Of a stretch of DNA of 64,000 nucleotides, positions 8,115 to 16,387 are shown piece after piece (the stretch's first letter is position 1; the number at the start of each line of letters is the position of its first letter). The stretch comes from Bryobacterales bacterium (GTDB lineage: Bacteria > Acidobacteriota > Terriglobia > Bryobacterales > Bryobacteraceae), in NCBI GenBank assembly GCA_016716385.1, contig JADJWL010000003.1, positions 248,001-312,000 on the forward strand, given 5' to 3'. The translations under genes were made by a program, and so were the position numbers. The notes beneath the pieces were generated by a model, which was not told where the DNA came from, made no database searches, and saw only the letters and a program-made list of their open reading frames with translations.

Positions 8115-9903
8115 CGCCGGCCAGGGGGAAGCGGAGAAAGAATGTTGTCCCTTTGCCCGGCTCACTGCTGAAGTCGATTGTACCACCGTGGAGTTGCACC
8201 ATCCTGAACGTCATGGCGAGCCCGATGCCCGAGCCCCGCTCCTTGGTACTGAAGTACAGTTGAAAGATCTTCTCCCGGCGGTCGGGAGGGATCCCGCAGC
8301 CGGTATCCTGGATGGCGATCTCCGCCTCTTCGTCCTGGGTGAGCCGGCACGTCAACCTCAGGATGCCCCCTCCAGGCATTACTTCGATCGCGTTCACCAC
8401 CAGATTCAGGACGGCTTGCTTGAGTAAGTCGCTGTCCACGTTGATCGTGGCCTCGCCGGATTCAAGATCCTCTTCGACAACGATGCCTGCCGCGGCGGCT
8501 TGCGGTTTGGCCAGTGCCGCCACGCTGGCCACGAGGTCGGCGACCCGGACCTCCTTGATCTTGAGATCCAGCGGACGGGTGAAATCGAGAAACGTCTTCA
8601 CGACGCGGTCGAGGCGCTCAATCTCCTTGGCGATGATCTCCAGTTGCGGGCTGACGTCGCCGCCGCCCCGGTTCAGCTTGAGACGCGCCACCTCGACGTG
8701 CATCGACATGGCGTTCAGCGGATTCTTGACCTCGTGCGCAACCCCGCCGGTGACGCGATTGATCGCGGTCAGCCGCTCGGCAGTCTCCAGTTGGCCCTGC
8801 AATTGACGCCGCACCTCGGGATCCCGCAGGCGGACCAGGAGTCCGGAGCGGCTCGATCCGGCGCCAAGCGTATCGACCGACAGGAGCGCCTGCGGCGCGC
8901 CGTCCGAGCCCAGCCTGACGCGCACGTTTCGCACCGGCCTGCCCGACTCGGCGATCCCATCCAGCAGCACTCCGGCGGGGCTGCCCGCGGGAAACACGCT
9001 TCCCAGCGGCTGGCCGGCGAGTTCCGCGCGCCTCTGCCCGAGAAATCGCTCCACGGCCCCGGAGGCGGTCACGAGCCTGCCGCTCGAATCGAACAGCAGG
9101 ACGGCCTCTTCGAGCTGGTCGAGCAGGCGCTCGAAGGTCCCAAGCCTCTCGCCGAGCAGGTTCACTTTCGAGAACACCGGGCTGAACTCATCCTGGCGGG
9201 TGCGCGGGCGGGTGGACGATTCGCCCTCGTATTCGCCGCGGGCGAGGTTGTCGAGCATCGCCGCCACCCGGCTCAAGGGGCGGAACGCGTAGCCGGAAAA
9301 GATCAGCGCAGCCAGAGCCGAGATACCGATGGCGGCCGCCGAGAGGAATCCGGCGTTTCGCAGATCCTGGACGATTTCCGGTCTGACCAGGCCCGGGTAG
9401 ATGACGGCTCGTACGGACGCGATCGTGGTCTGTTCCTCGGTTTCGAGCAATTGGGAGATCTGGTAAAACGCTCCCGGCCTGGGATTGAACAGGACATCGA
9501 TCTTGTCCCGCAGCGGGGCCGTGGCCAGGCTGTGGTAGTTCGGGTAGTTGGCGCAGAGACGGCCAGGATCCCTCGTCGCGTCCGTGCTGAGAATTAGCCG
9601 CCCCTCGGCGTCGCAGACATCGATCTCGATGAGGCTGGCCGAGATCGTCATCAGCTTCAGCAACCGGTCGGCGAGATCGCTGTCCAGTCGAAGGCGGTCC
9701 TCGATGGTCAAATCCTCAACCGTGTCGCTCTCAAGACTGCGCAGGACCGCGTCCGCCGCGAGCCGGCAGAAGACTTCCGAGCGGTCCTCGACGGCAAGGA
9801 ACTGGCGCTCAATCTGGCTCGCGAGATACGAAGTGGCTGTGGCGGCCGAAAGCAGCACCACCAGCAGCACCGCCCCTACCGTTAGCCGGACGCGCCGGGA
9901 CAT
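8104..9903 (-). CDS. Membrane sensor histidine kinase (NtrB/ZraS-like, PAS-containing)
   Basis: A 599-residue kinase. TM1 is about residues 8-28, a periplasmic sensor domain follows to about 184, TM2 is about 185-206, then a HAMP-like region and a PAS domain (about 257-355). The phosphoacceptor is H390 in VAHEVKNPLNAM. The ATPase has the N box (NLVVNAIE), G1 (DTGCGIP, 533-539), F box (FQLYFSTK) and G2 (GSGIGLA). The HEVKNPL form is typical of kinases that pair with NtrC-type regulators. No response regulator is adjacent, so it is an orphan here. Its ATG overlaps the stop of the upstream oxidoreductase gene by one base. Confidence 0.92.
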   Translation of the reverse strand: MSRRVRLTVGAVLLVVLLSAATATSYLASQIERQFLAVEDRSEVFCRLAADAVLRSLESDTVEDLTIEDRLRLDSDLADRLLKLMTISASLIEIDVCDAEGRLILSTDATRDPGRLCANYPNYHSLATAPLRDKIDVLFNPRPGAFYQISQLLETEEQTTIASVRAVIYPGLVRPEIVQDLRNAGFLSAAAIGISALAALIFSGYAFRPLSRVAAMLDNLARGEYEGESSTRPRTRQDEFSPVFSKVNLLGERLGTFERLLDQLEEAVLLFDSSGRLVTASGAVERFLGQRRAELAGQPLGSVFPAGSPAGVLLDGIAESGRPVRNVRVRLGSDGAPQALLSVDTLGAGSSRSGLLVRLRDPEVRRQLQGQLETAERLTAINRVTGGVAHEVKNPLNAMSMHVEVARLKLNRGGGDVSPQLEIIAKEIERLDRVVKTFLDFTRPLDLKIKEVRVADLVASVAALAKPQAAAAGIVVEEDLESGEATINVDSDLLKQAVLNLVVNAIEVMPGGGILRLTCRLTQDEEAEIAIQDTGCGIPPDRREKIFQLYFSTKERGSGIGLAMTFRMVQLHGGTIDFSSEPGKGTTFFLRFPLAGGEA

Positions 9904-10889
9904 TAGCCTGGAGGACGCAGCAACAGCTTGCCGGAGGTTCCGCGGCCCTGGAGGTCGCGGTGCGCCTCCGCCGCGTCAGCAAGGGCATAGCTGCGCTCGA
10001 TCTTCACCTTCAGGCTGCCGGAGGCGATTGCTTCGAGGACATCGCTCGACCGCCACACGAGTTCCTCCCGCCGGTTGCCATAGTGGGCGAGAGTGGGTCT
10101 GGTGAGGAACAACGAACCCTTCGCCGCCAGGGCACCGGGGTCGAACGGCGGCACCGGGCCGCTCGACTGTCCGAACAGGACCATCATGCCGCGCGGGCGC
10201 AGGCAATTCAGGCTCTTTTCGAAGGTGGATAGGCCGACTGAGTCGTAAACGACATCGAGTCCAGCGCCGCCGGTGAGCCGTTTCACCTCGGCTTCGAAGT
10301 CCTGCGAAGTGTAGAGAATGGTTTCGTCGGCTCCGGCCGCCCGCGCCAGTTCCGCCTTCGCTTCGGTCGAGACCGTGCCGAAGACGCGCGCTCCGCGAGC
10401 CTTGGCCATCTGGACAATGAGTAGCCCTGTTCCTCCGGCGGCGGCGTGCACGAGGCAGGTGTCGCCGGATTTCAAGGAATAGGTGGAGTGCGTCAGGTAG
10501 TGCGCAGTCATGCCCTGGAGCATGGCGGCCGCCGCCGTATCGAGGCCGATCCCCGCGGGAACATGGACCAGATTGGCCGCGGGAACGATCGCGTGCGCGG
10601 CGTAGGAGCCGCGCACCATGGCCCACGCGACGTGGTCGCCGGGAACCACCTCGGTCACCTCCGGGCCGGCCGCCTCCACGATGCCCGCGCCTTCCATGCC
10701 GGGGACAAACGGCGGGGGAACCTTATACAGGCCCGTGCGGTGGTACACGTCGATGAAATTCACCCCGGCCGCGGCGACCCGGACGAGGACTTCGCCCTTG
10801 CCGAGGTCCGGCAGCGTAAAGCCGTCTACCGCCAGCACCTCCGGCCCACCGCATTCCCTGATGACAATTGCTTGTGTTTCCGTTGGCAT
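9903..10889 (-). CDS. Zinc-independent quinone oxidoreductase (MDR family)
   Basis: A 328-residue medium-chain dehydrogenase/reductase that uses NADPH to reduce quinones or enones in the cytoplasm. The GroES-like part is about 1-120 and the Rossmann domain carries the AAAGGTG nucleotide-binding motif near residue 150. The cysteine cluster of zinc alcohol dehydrogenases is absent, and the NFIDVYHRTGLY segment is typical of quinone oxidoreductases (Qor). I use ATG 10889 because the usual N terminus (QAIVIRECGGPEVL) starts there; the frame extends further upstream. Its stop shares a base with the histidine kinase start, so it belongs to the same transcript. Confidence 0.88.
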   Translation of the reverse strand: MPTETQAIVIRECGGPEVLAVDGFTLPDLGKGEVLVRVAAAGVNFIDVYHRTGLYKVPPPFVPGMEGAGIVEAAGPEVTEVVPGDHVAWAMVRGSYAAHAIVPAANLVHVPAGIGLDTAAAAMLQGMTAHYLTHSTYSLKSGDTCLVHAAAGGTGLLIVQMAKARGARVFGTVSTEAKAELARAAGADETILYTSQDFEAEVKRLTGGAGLDVVYDSVGLSTFEKSLNCLRPRGMMVLFGQSSGPVPPFDPGALAAKGSLFLTRPTLAHYGNRREELVWRSSDVLEAIASGSLKVKIERSYALADAAEAHRDLQGRGTSGKLLLRPPG

Positions 10890-10893
10890 CGAT

Positions 10894-11430
10894 TCACCGT
10901 CTCCGCAGCCGGCCGGCGTGCGCCCAGGCCGCAAACATCACCAAATATAGCAAGGTGAACGGAAACAGGAACAGGCGCGTCAGCGTCCGCACCGCGCCCG
11001 CGCCGGCCAGACCGCAGCGGAACAGGACAAAGTGCCGGATGGCGGACCAGTGGCCCCAGTCGATCCAGAAGTAGTCGCCGTTTTCGTTGAGGATGAACGC
11101 CTTGGCGGGGAGTCCGAGGACGACCCACCATTTCCACTTGGTCATGATGGGCTCGGCCGAACAGACGACTCCCACGATAGTGGGCCCCCCGGCCCTCAGG
11201 TCACCCAGAAGGCGGCGCGCCTGGCCGCGGTAGTCCGCCACCCGGTACACGGCAGTCTCCGGGGGGAAGCCGGCGGGCAGGCCGGGATAACACGTGACCA
11301 GATCGATGGGAGCGTCAGGGAACGATTCCCGCAGCCCGGGAATGAGCCCTTCGAGAAGGTACCGCGAGCCGCTCTCCACGAGGACGATTCTCCCCGGTGG
11401 AGGCAGCCGCCGGGTCCAGAAGTATCGCAC
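10894..11430 (-). CDS. Conserved-looking small protein with C-terminal membrane segment
   Basis: A 178-residue protein from GTG 11430. The N-terminal two thirds look like a Rossmann-type half-domain (GRIVLVESGSRYLLEGLIPGL, then IDLVTCYPG, VYRVADYRG, TIVGVVCS), resembling the N-terminal half of GT-B glycosyltransferases such as heptosyltransferases. A hydrophobic segment at about 147-170 (LFLFPFTLLYLVMFAAW) would anchor it in the inner membrane with a short basic tail. There is no C-terminal sugar-nucleotide domain, so catalysis as a GT-B enzyme is unlikely. The GTG overlaps the upstream stop as TAGTG. I do not recognise the family. Confidence 0.55.
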   Translation of the reverse strand: MRYFWTRRLPPPGRIVLVESGSRYLLEGLIPGLRESFPDAPIDLVTCYPGLPAGFPPETAVYRVADYRGQARRLLGDLRAGGPTIVGVVCSAEPIMTKWKWWVVLGLPAKAFILNENGDYFWIDWGHWSAIRHFVLFRCGLAGAGAVRTLTRLFLFPFTLLYLVMFAAWAHAGRLRRR

Positions 11431-12578
11431 TACAGCGCCCGCACCCGGACCTGGCGGAACTCGATCCAGGAAGCCACCGCATGGGCCTGCAGTTCGATGT
11501 GGCCCGCAGCGGTGTCATCGAGCCGGGCATAGGTCATGACGGTATCGCCGTTGACCCGCACGACACAGCGCGGCCCCTCGACGATCAGTTGCAGCGGGAA
11601 CCATTCGTTGTCCTGAATGCGAGGGTAGGCGGCCCGCTGCCGGTAATAGAGCGATCCGGTGGGGAAGTGCGCCTCTTCGACATTGTGGATCTGGATTTCG
11701 TAATGCCGCTTGCCCTCCAGTCCTTTGCCTTCGGTGCGGAACAGGACGCCGCTGTTGTGCTGGGCAGGACCGCGCACATACATCGAGAGGTCGAAGTCGC
11801 GATACTGTTTCTTCGTGGCGATGTGCCCGATGCCTTCGCCGCGCAGGATGCCGTTGATCGCCTGAAACTTCACGGGAGCGCGGTCAGTGCGAGACTCCGA
11901 GACCCACCAGTTCTCTTCCAGATGCCGATCCGTTTCGAACAGCGGCTCCCAGCGGGTCTTCGAGGGCAGTTCCCGCAGCGTGAGGTTGCGGAAGCGGTGC
12001 TCGTACCCCAGAGGACTCAGGCCCAGATAGCCGCGGCGCAGACGGTAGCGCAACTCGGGGTGTTCGTCGGCGTTCACGTCCTGGACGATTTCGCCGTTCA
12101 TCCAGACTTTGAGGGACGGCCAGTCCATGGCGATCCGCAGCGTGTTCCACTCCGGCCGGACGGCGATCCTGCGTGGCGGCAGAACGCCCAGGATGGCGCC
12201 GGCCGAGCTGATCAGCGGCTGCGGCTCCACCTGGTGGAAGATCTTCACCGCCATGCCGGTTTCGGCGCGCCGGCCGAACTCAGGGGCGTGGACATAGACG
12301 GCGCCGTCTGTCCAGCCCTTCACAAAGAACTCGCAGGAGAAGTCGAAATTCTCCAGTTCCTTGTTGTAGCGGAGCCAGGTTGGAAAGGCAGACGTGCGGT
12401 GCGCCACAATCGCGCCGTCTTCGACGTAGAAGGCGGTGGGCGGGCCATCGGCAATCGTCCAGCCGGCGAGACTGCGGCCATCGAAAATTGCGTTCGCCCC
12501 GGACTGGGCAGCAGCCAGTCCGGGGGACGCCGCCAGCGTCAGGAGCAGGCGGCGTCTTGACCAGAGCGGTTCCCTCAA
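11430..12578 (-). CDS. Exported protein with two DUF1080 (3-keto-disaccharide hydrolase-like) domains
   Basis: A 382-residue protein with an export signal containing SRRR and a hydrophobic core, possibly Tat. Two concanavalin-like beta-sandwich domains of the DUF1080 type follow: the first begins IFDGRSLAGWTIADG (about 30-205), the second begins near DRHLEENWWVSES and contains the repeated NGILRGEGIGH and NSGVLFRTEGKG elements. DUF1080 proteins bind or hydrolyse keto-sugars and glycans in the periplasm. It overlaps the upstream Gfo/Idh gene by 4 bases (ATGA), a pairing that fits oxidation of a sugar to a keto-sugar by the oxidoreductase and hydrolysis by this protein; that link is inference. 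Confidence 0.8.
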   Translation of the reverse strand: MREPLWSRRRLLLTLAASPGLAAAQSGANAIFDGRSLAGWTIADGPPTAFYVEDGAIVAHRTSAFPTWLRYNKELENFDFSCEFFVKGWTDGAVYVHAPEFGRRAETGMAVKIFHQVEPQPLISSAGAILGVLPPRRIAVRPEWNTLRIAMDWPSLKVWMNGEIVQDVNADEHPELRYRLRRGYLGLSPLGYEHRFRNLTLRELPSKTRWEPLFETDRHLEENWWVSESRTDRAPVKFQAINGILRGEGIGHIATKKQYRDFDLSMYVRGPAQHNSGVLFRTEGKGLEGKRHYEIQIHNVEEAHFPTGSLYYRQRAAYPRIQDNEWFPLQLIVEGPRCVVRVNGDTVMTYARLDDTAAGHIELQAHAVASWIEFRQVRVRAL

Positions 12579-13669
12579 GCCGTCATCTCCTCCCAGGTCA
12601 CGATCCGCTTCTCGTAAATGGCCTTGGTCCCCATCAGCGGGACGATCGTCGACACCATGGCTGATTCTGCGTCGCTCATCACGGGCCGTCCGTCGCGAAC
12701 GCTGTCGCGGAAGGAGGTCAGTGCGCGGACGGTCGCGTCCTGGCCGGCATTGGGCACGTCGAGTTGCTTCGTTTCCTTGGACTCGCGGGGGTGGAATGTG
12801 GCGGCAACAAGATCGACCGCTCCGTCGGCGCCGAAGACCCGCTCCTGGTTGCCCGTGAAGCCCGGCGGGTCGAAGTAGTGGTGGCTCATGTTCACCCGCA
12901 CGCCGCCCGGATACTCGAAGATCACGCTGTAGTTGTCCATGACGGTACGGCCGGGCGGATCGTTCACGAACAGACTCGTGCCCCCCGAGCCCATGGCCCG
13001 CGTGGGATGGGCGCCGATCGCCCAGGTAAACAGGTCGAGGATATGGATGCCCTGGTCGACCATGATGTCGCCCGACTTGACCTTGTCGAAATACCAGGGG
13101 ATGTTGCGCGGCAGGTCGCGCCCGTGCCGGATCCCCTGGCAGTACAGGACCTTGCCGATGCCCCCGGAATGGATGAACGCCTCGGCGGCGTTGCGGTTTG
13201 GATCGTGGCGTAACTGGAAGCCCACCTGGAAGAGTCCCTTGGCGGACTTGGCGGCGCTCACAATCATGCGCGAGTCGGCTACATCCAGCGCGAGCGGCTT
13301 CTCGCCGTACAGGTGTTTGCCGACCTCGAGGATGGCGGTATAGACGTTACGGTGCGTGTGGTCCGGCGTGGCGGCAATCACAGCATCGATGTCCTTGCGC
13401 GTGTCGAGCATCCGGCGGAAGTCGGTATACACATCCGCCTTGCCGCCGGCTTTGGCGACCAGTCCGGCCGCGTTCTCGGCACGGTCCTGCAACAGGTCGC
13501 AGACCGCAATGATCTGAATGCCTGGCACTTGCAGCGCCTGGCGCAAGAGATAGGTCCCGCGGTTCCCCGTGCCGACGACGGCGACACGCAGAGGCTGGCC
13601 GGATGTCTGCGCCGACAGGACGGCCGGCGCGGCGAGGGTCGTCTGAAGAAACTGTCTACGGTTTTGCAT
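12575..13669 (-). CDS. Tat-exported Gfo/Idh/MocA family oxidoreductase
   Basis: A 364-residue NAD(P)-dependent sugar oxidoreductase. The twin-arginine leader is NRRQFLQTTLAAPAVLSA, so it works in the periplasm with a preloaded cofactor. The Rossmann motif is VAVVGTGNRG; the catalytic Lys region reads GEKPLALDV; the C-terminal alpha/beta domain carries the GDIMVDQGIHILDLFTW segment with the usual HxxD-type motif. ATG 13669 was chosen because the Tat signal starts there. It is the first gene of a long run of overlapping genes that continues through DUF1080 to accC. The gap of 119 bases to the arsR stop holds no gene; it has a 5-bp palindrome (CGAGA/TCTCG) at 13746-13760. Confidence 0.88.
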   Translation of the reverse strand: MQNRRQFLQTTLAAPAVLSAQTSGQPLRVAVVGTGNRGTYLLRQALQVPGIQIIAVCDLLQDRAENAAGLVAKAGGKADVYTDFRRMLDTRKDIDAVIAATPDHTHRNVYTAILEVGKHLYGEKPLALDVADSRMIVSAAKSAKGLFQVGFQLRHDPNRNAAEAFIHSGGIGKVLYCQGIRHGRDLPRNIPWYFDKVKSGDIMVDQGIHILDLFTWAIGAHPTRAMGSGGTSLFVNDPPGRTVMDNYSVIFEYPGGVRVNMSHHYFDPPGFTGNQERVFGADGAVDLVAATFHPRESKETKQLDVPNAGQDATVRALTSFRDSVRDGRPVMSDAESAMVSTIVPLMGTKAIYEKRIVTWEEMTA

Positions 13670-13788
13670 CGCGATGAAGACACTCCCTGTATGAAAGTGG
13701 GCGGGGATTGGAGGACGGGCCTCCGGGAGGCGCCCGCGCCCTACCCGAGAGTACTTCTCGCCAGCGTGGGTGTCAACGCCGCGGCTCG

Positions 13789-14160
13789 CTAACCAGCGAC
13801 CGGGGTGCCACCGTTGTTCCACAGGCCGCGCGCTTCGCGTATCGCGGCGCGGACACTGTCTGTGTGCGCGGCTTCGCCCTCCACGAACCGCAGACCCTGG
13901 ATCAGCCAGTTCGCCAGTTCGGGTTGGGTCAGATGATAGAAGACGTGACGGCCTTCGCGCCTCTCCTGCACGATCCGGTGCGCCTTGAGCCCGGAAAGAT
14001 GCTGGGAAACCCTCGAATGGCTAACCCCGAGGGTTGCCTGAAGGCCGTTCACATCTTTCTCCCCTTGGCGCAACTCGGCGACGATCCGCACCCGATCCGG
14101 ATGGGAGAGGATGCTGAAGATGCTGGCTAGCTCTTTGGCTACAACAATCCGGCTTGGCAT
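13789..14160 (-). CDS. ArsR/SmtB family winged-helix regulator
   Basis: A 123-residue repressor-type regulator. The winged helix covers about 8-85: SILSHPDRVRIVAELRQG is the first helix pair, VSHSRVSQHLSGLKAHRIV the recognition helix, and EGRHVFYHLTQPE the wing. There is no CxC metal-binding pair in the alpha3 helix, so it is not an obvious arsenic or cadmium sensor; the signal is unknown. It is transcribed divergently from the ABC-HlyD-TolC genes with 109 bases between the start codons, and probably controls them. An AGGTGATG sequence about 8 bases before the ATG can serve as ribosome binding site. Confidence 0.88.
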   Translation of the reverse strand: MPSRIVVAKELASIFSILSHPDRVRIVAELRQGEKDVNGLQATLGVSHSRVSQHLSGLKAHRIVQERREGRHVFYHLTQPELANWLIQGLRFVEGEAAHTDSVRAAIREARGLWNNGGTPVAG

Positions 14161-14204
14161 CGCATCATCACCTTACAACATTTGCACATCGGGATACAAG
14201 TCTC

Positions 14205-14233
14205 TTGACAGAAGCTGTTCCGCTCTCTACACT
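14205..14233 (+). promoter_or_regulatory. Sigma-70 promoter of the ABC-HlyD-TolC operon
   Basis: TTGACA at 14205-14210, exactly 17 bases, then TACACT at 14228-14233. The -35 is a perfect consensus match and the -10 matches 4 of 6. Transcription would start near 14240, about 30 bases before the ATG at 14270. It lies in the space shared with the divergent arsR gene, as expected for a promoter repressed by it. Confidence 0.65.
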
Positions 14234-14241
14234 TGGAGTAA

Positions 14242-14271
14242 TCACATACGAGAATCGTCACATATTCACAT
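14242..14271. promoter_or_regulatory. TCACAT repeats, candidate operator
   Basis: TCACAT occurs at 14242-14247, 14258-14263 and 14266-14271, with a small inverted repeat ACGA/TCGT (14248-14251 and 14255-14258) between the first two. The block sits between the predicted transcription start and the start codon, where a repressor would block elongation. No Shine-Dalgarno sequence is evident in this leader. Binding by the divergent ArsR-type regulator is a guess. Confidence 0.3.
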
Positions 14272-16384
14272 GAGCGCCGCGCGATTCGATCCGGTCCTCT
14301 ACCTGGAGTGGCTCTGCCCGAAGCTCGGTCTCGAATACGACCAGTCTCAGGCAATCCGCGCTGTTGAGCATGCCCGCCCGCTGGCGGCGCAAGGGGACGT
14401 GACAGGCGCTCTGATCGCCGCCGGCAATGAGATGGGGATGCGCGTGACCCCTATTCGCCGGAGTCTCCGGCAGGTGATGCGCGAAGCGGCGCCCAACGCG
14501 CCCTGGGTGACACTGGCAGGGGGCGGATGGGGAATCCTCGAAGCCAAAGGCGGCAAGGTTCTGGTGGCCCGGCCGGGGGATTCAGAAACGGAGTGGATCC
14601 CGGCAGCGGGCCTGTGCGCGCGAATCGGATTGAGCCATCCGGATGAGGAAGCCGACTGGGTCACCGCGGAACCCTCAGCCCCGCTTGAAGACATGCGAGG
14701 CCACCATGCAACGCCGTGGCAGCGGTTGCGCGGCCTTCTGCGTGCCGAACAGTCGGACCTGTTTGTTGTCATTGTCTACTCGGTCGTCATCGGCCTCCTG
14801 TCGCTCGTCGTGCCGGTCGCGGTGCAGTGGCTGGTCAACACCATCGCGTTCGGCACGCTCGTTCAGCCACTCATCGTCCTGACCATCTTCGTCTTCATCG
14901 CTCTCGGATTCGCCTCCGTGCTGACGGCGATGCGGAGCTGGGTGGTGGAGCTGATGCAGCAGCGGCTCTTCGTCCGTGTGGCGTCGGACGTTGCCTACCG
15001 GCTGCCGCGTGTGAAGGTTGAAGCCTTCGACAAAGTTCACGGACCGGAGTTGGTGAACCGTTTCTTCGATGTCGTCACGGTTCAGAAGAGCGCCTCCGCC
15101 CTGCTAGTGGAGGGCTTGTCGATCCTGCTTCAGGCTCTCATCGGCATGCTGCTCCTGGCGGTCTACCATCCGCTGCTTCTCGTCTTCGATTTCATCCTCC
15201 TGGTGATTATCGTCGTCATTCTGTTCCCGCTGGGCCGGGGCGCGGAGCGGACCGCGATCCAGGAATCGAGGGCCAAGTATGCGCTGGTGGCCTGGTTTGA
15301 GGAGATTGCGCGCTATCCAGTAACCTTCAAGTCCGGCGCGGGACACGGGTATGGCGCGGAGCGCTCCGATGTCCTGGTTCGCTCCTACCTGGCGGCGAGG
15401 CGCAACCACTTCCGGATCGTGCTCCGCCAGATCATCGGCTTCCTGGGGCTGCAAGCGATCGCCAGTGCGGCGCTGCTGGGCATCGGCGGCTGGCTGGTGA
15501 TGGAACGGCAGTTGACTCTGGGCCAACTCGTGGCCGCCGAACTCGTTGTTACCATGGTTGTAGGCGGGTTGTCGAAGTTCGCCAAGAAACTGGAAACGTT
15601 CTACGACATGCTGGCGGCGCTGGATAAACTCGGGCACCTGATCGATCTACCACTCGAGCAGAGCGGCGGGGAGCGGCTCCCGGCGTCTCCGTTCCCGGCG
15701 CGCCTCACATTGGATAAGGTCAAGTTTGGCTATCCGGGCAAGGGCCCGGTGCTGAACGGGGTTTCGCTGGAAGTTGCTCCCGGCGAACGGGTCGGCCTGA
15801 TCGGGACGCTGGGGTCGGGCAAGAGTTCGCTGGTCGATCTGTTGTATGGGCTGCGGTCTCCCCAATCAGGTTCGATCCAGATCGACGGGCACGACTTCCG
15901 GGATCTTTCGGTCGAGGATCTCCGTTCGCACATCGTCGTTGTGCGCAGCAATGAAGTGTTCGAGGGAACCGTCGCGGAGAATCTTCGCATCGGCCGCGAG
16001 CATCTCTCAGCAGCGGATCTCTGGCGCGCTCTGCGGGCCGTAGGGCTCGAAGAGGATGTCCAGGCGCTGCCCCATGGCCTGTCCGCGGAACTGGCGACCG
16101 GCGGACAGCCCTTGTCGCGCGGGCAGAGCGGACGTCTCATGGTGGCGCGTGCATTGGCGGGCCACCCGCGGCTACTGATCCTTGACGAGAGCCTCGACCG
16201 GATCGACGATGACCATGACCGGGAGACACTTTTCAGCGCCCTGTTTTCGTCCGGTGCACCGTGGACGCTGCTGGTCGTCTCGTCGAGTCCGGAGATTCTG
16301 TCCCGGTGTGACCGGGTCTTGGCCCTCAATGGCGGAGACATCACCGAAATCGGGAGCTCCGCCACCAACCCTGTCCGGGAGTGA
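14270..16384 (+). CDS. ABC exporter with C39-like N-terminal domain and degenerate ATPase motifs
   Basis: A 704-residue half-transporter. Residues about 8-110 look like a degenerate C39 peptidase-like domain without an obvious catalytic Cys/His arrangement, as in HlyB-type exporters. The type 1 exporter membrane domain covers about 160-435 with six predicted helices. The nucleotide-binding domain (about 477-694) has an intact Walker A (GTLGSGKSS, 512-520) and Walker B (LLILDE, 635-640), but the Q-loop Gln appears as Ser (VVVRSNEVF, near 560), the signature reads LSRGQ (615-619) rather than LSGGQ, and the H-loop His is replaced by Ser (VVSSSPE, 671). ATG 14270 fits the promoter. It lies 3 bases before hlyD-like and feeds a tripartite export pathway; the substrate is unknown. 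Confidence 0.88.
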   Translation: MSAARFDPVLYLEWLCPKLGLEYDQSQAIRAVEHARPLAAQGDVTGALIAAGNEMGMRVTPIRRSLRQVMREAAPNAPWVTLAGGGWGILEAKGGKVLVARPGDSETEWIPAAGLCARIGLSHPDEEADWVTAEPSAPLEDMRGHHATPWQRLRGLLRAEQSDLFVVIVYSVVIGLLSLVVPVAVQWLVNTIAFGTLVQPLIVLTIFVFIALGFASVLTAMRSWVVELMQQRLFVRVASDVAYRLPRVKVEAFDKVHGPELVNRFFDVVTVQKSASALLVEGLSILLQALIGMLLLAVYHPLLLVFDFILLVIIVVILFPLGRGAERTAIQESRAKYALVAWFEEIARYPVTFKSGAGHGYGAERSDVLVRSYLAARRNHFRIVLRQIIGFLGLQAIASAALLGIGGWLVMERQLTLGQLVAAELVVTMVVGGLSKFAKKLETFYDMLAALDKLGHLIDLPLEQSGGERLPASPFPARLTLDKVKFGYPGKGPVLNGVSLEVAPGERVGLIGTLGSGKSSLVDLLYGLRSPQSGSIQIDGHDFRDLSVEDLRSHIVVVRSNEVFEGTVAENLRIGREHLSAADLWRALRAVGLEEDVQALPHGLSAELATGGQPLSRGQSGRLMVARALAGHPRLLILDESLDRIDDDHDRETLFSALFSSGAPWTLLVVSSSPEILSRCDRVLALNGGDITEIGSSATNPVRE

Positions 16385-16387
16385 GAC

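Noticed and set aside
13670..13788. Intrinsic terminator of arsR (GCCTCCGGGAGGC hairpin)
   Set aside because: The stem is only five pairs with a three-base loop and no T-run follows on either strand.
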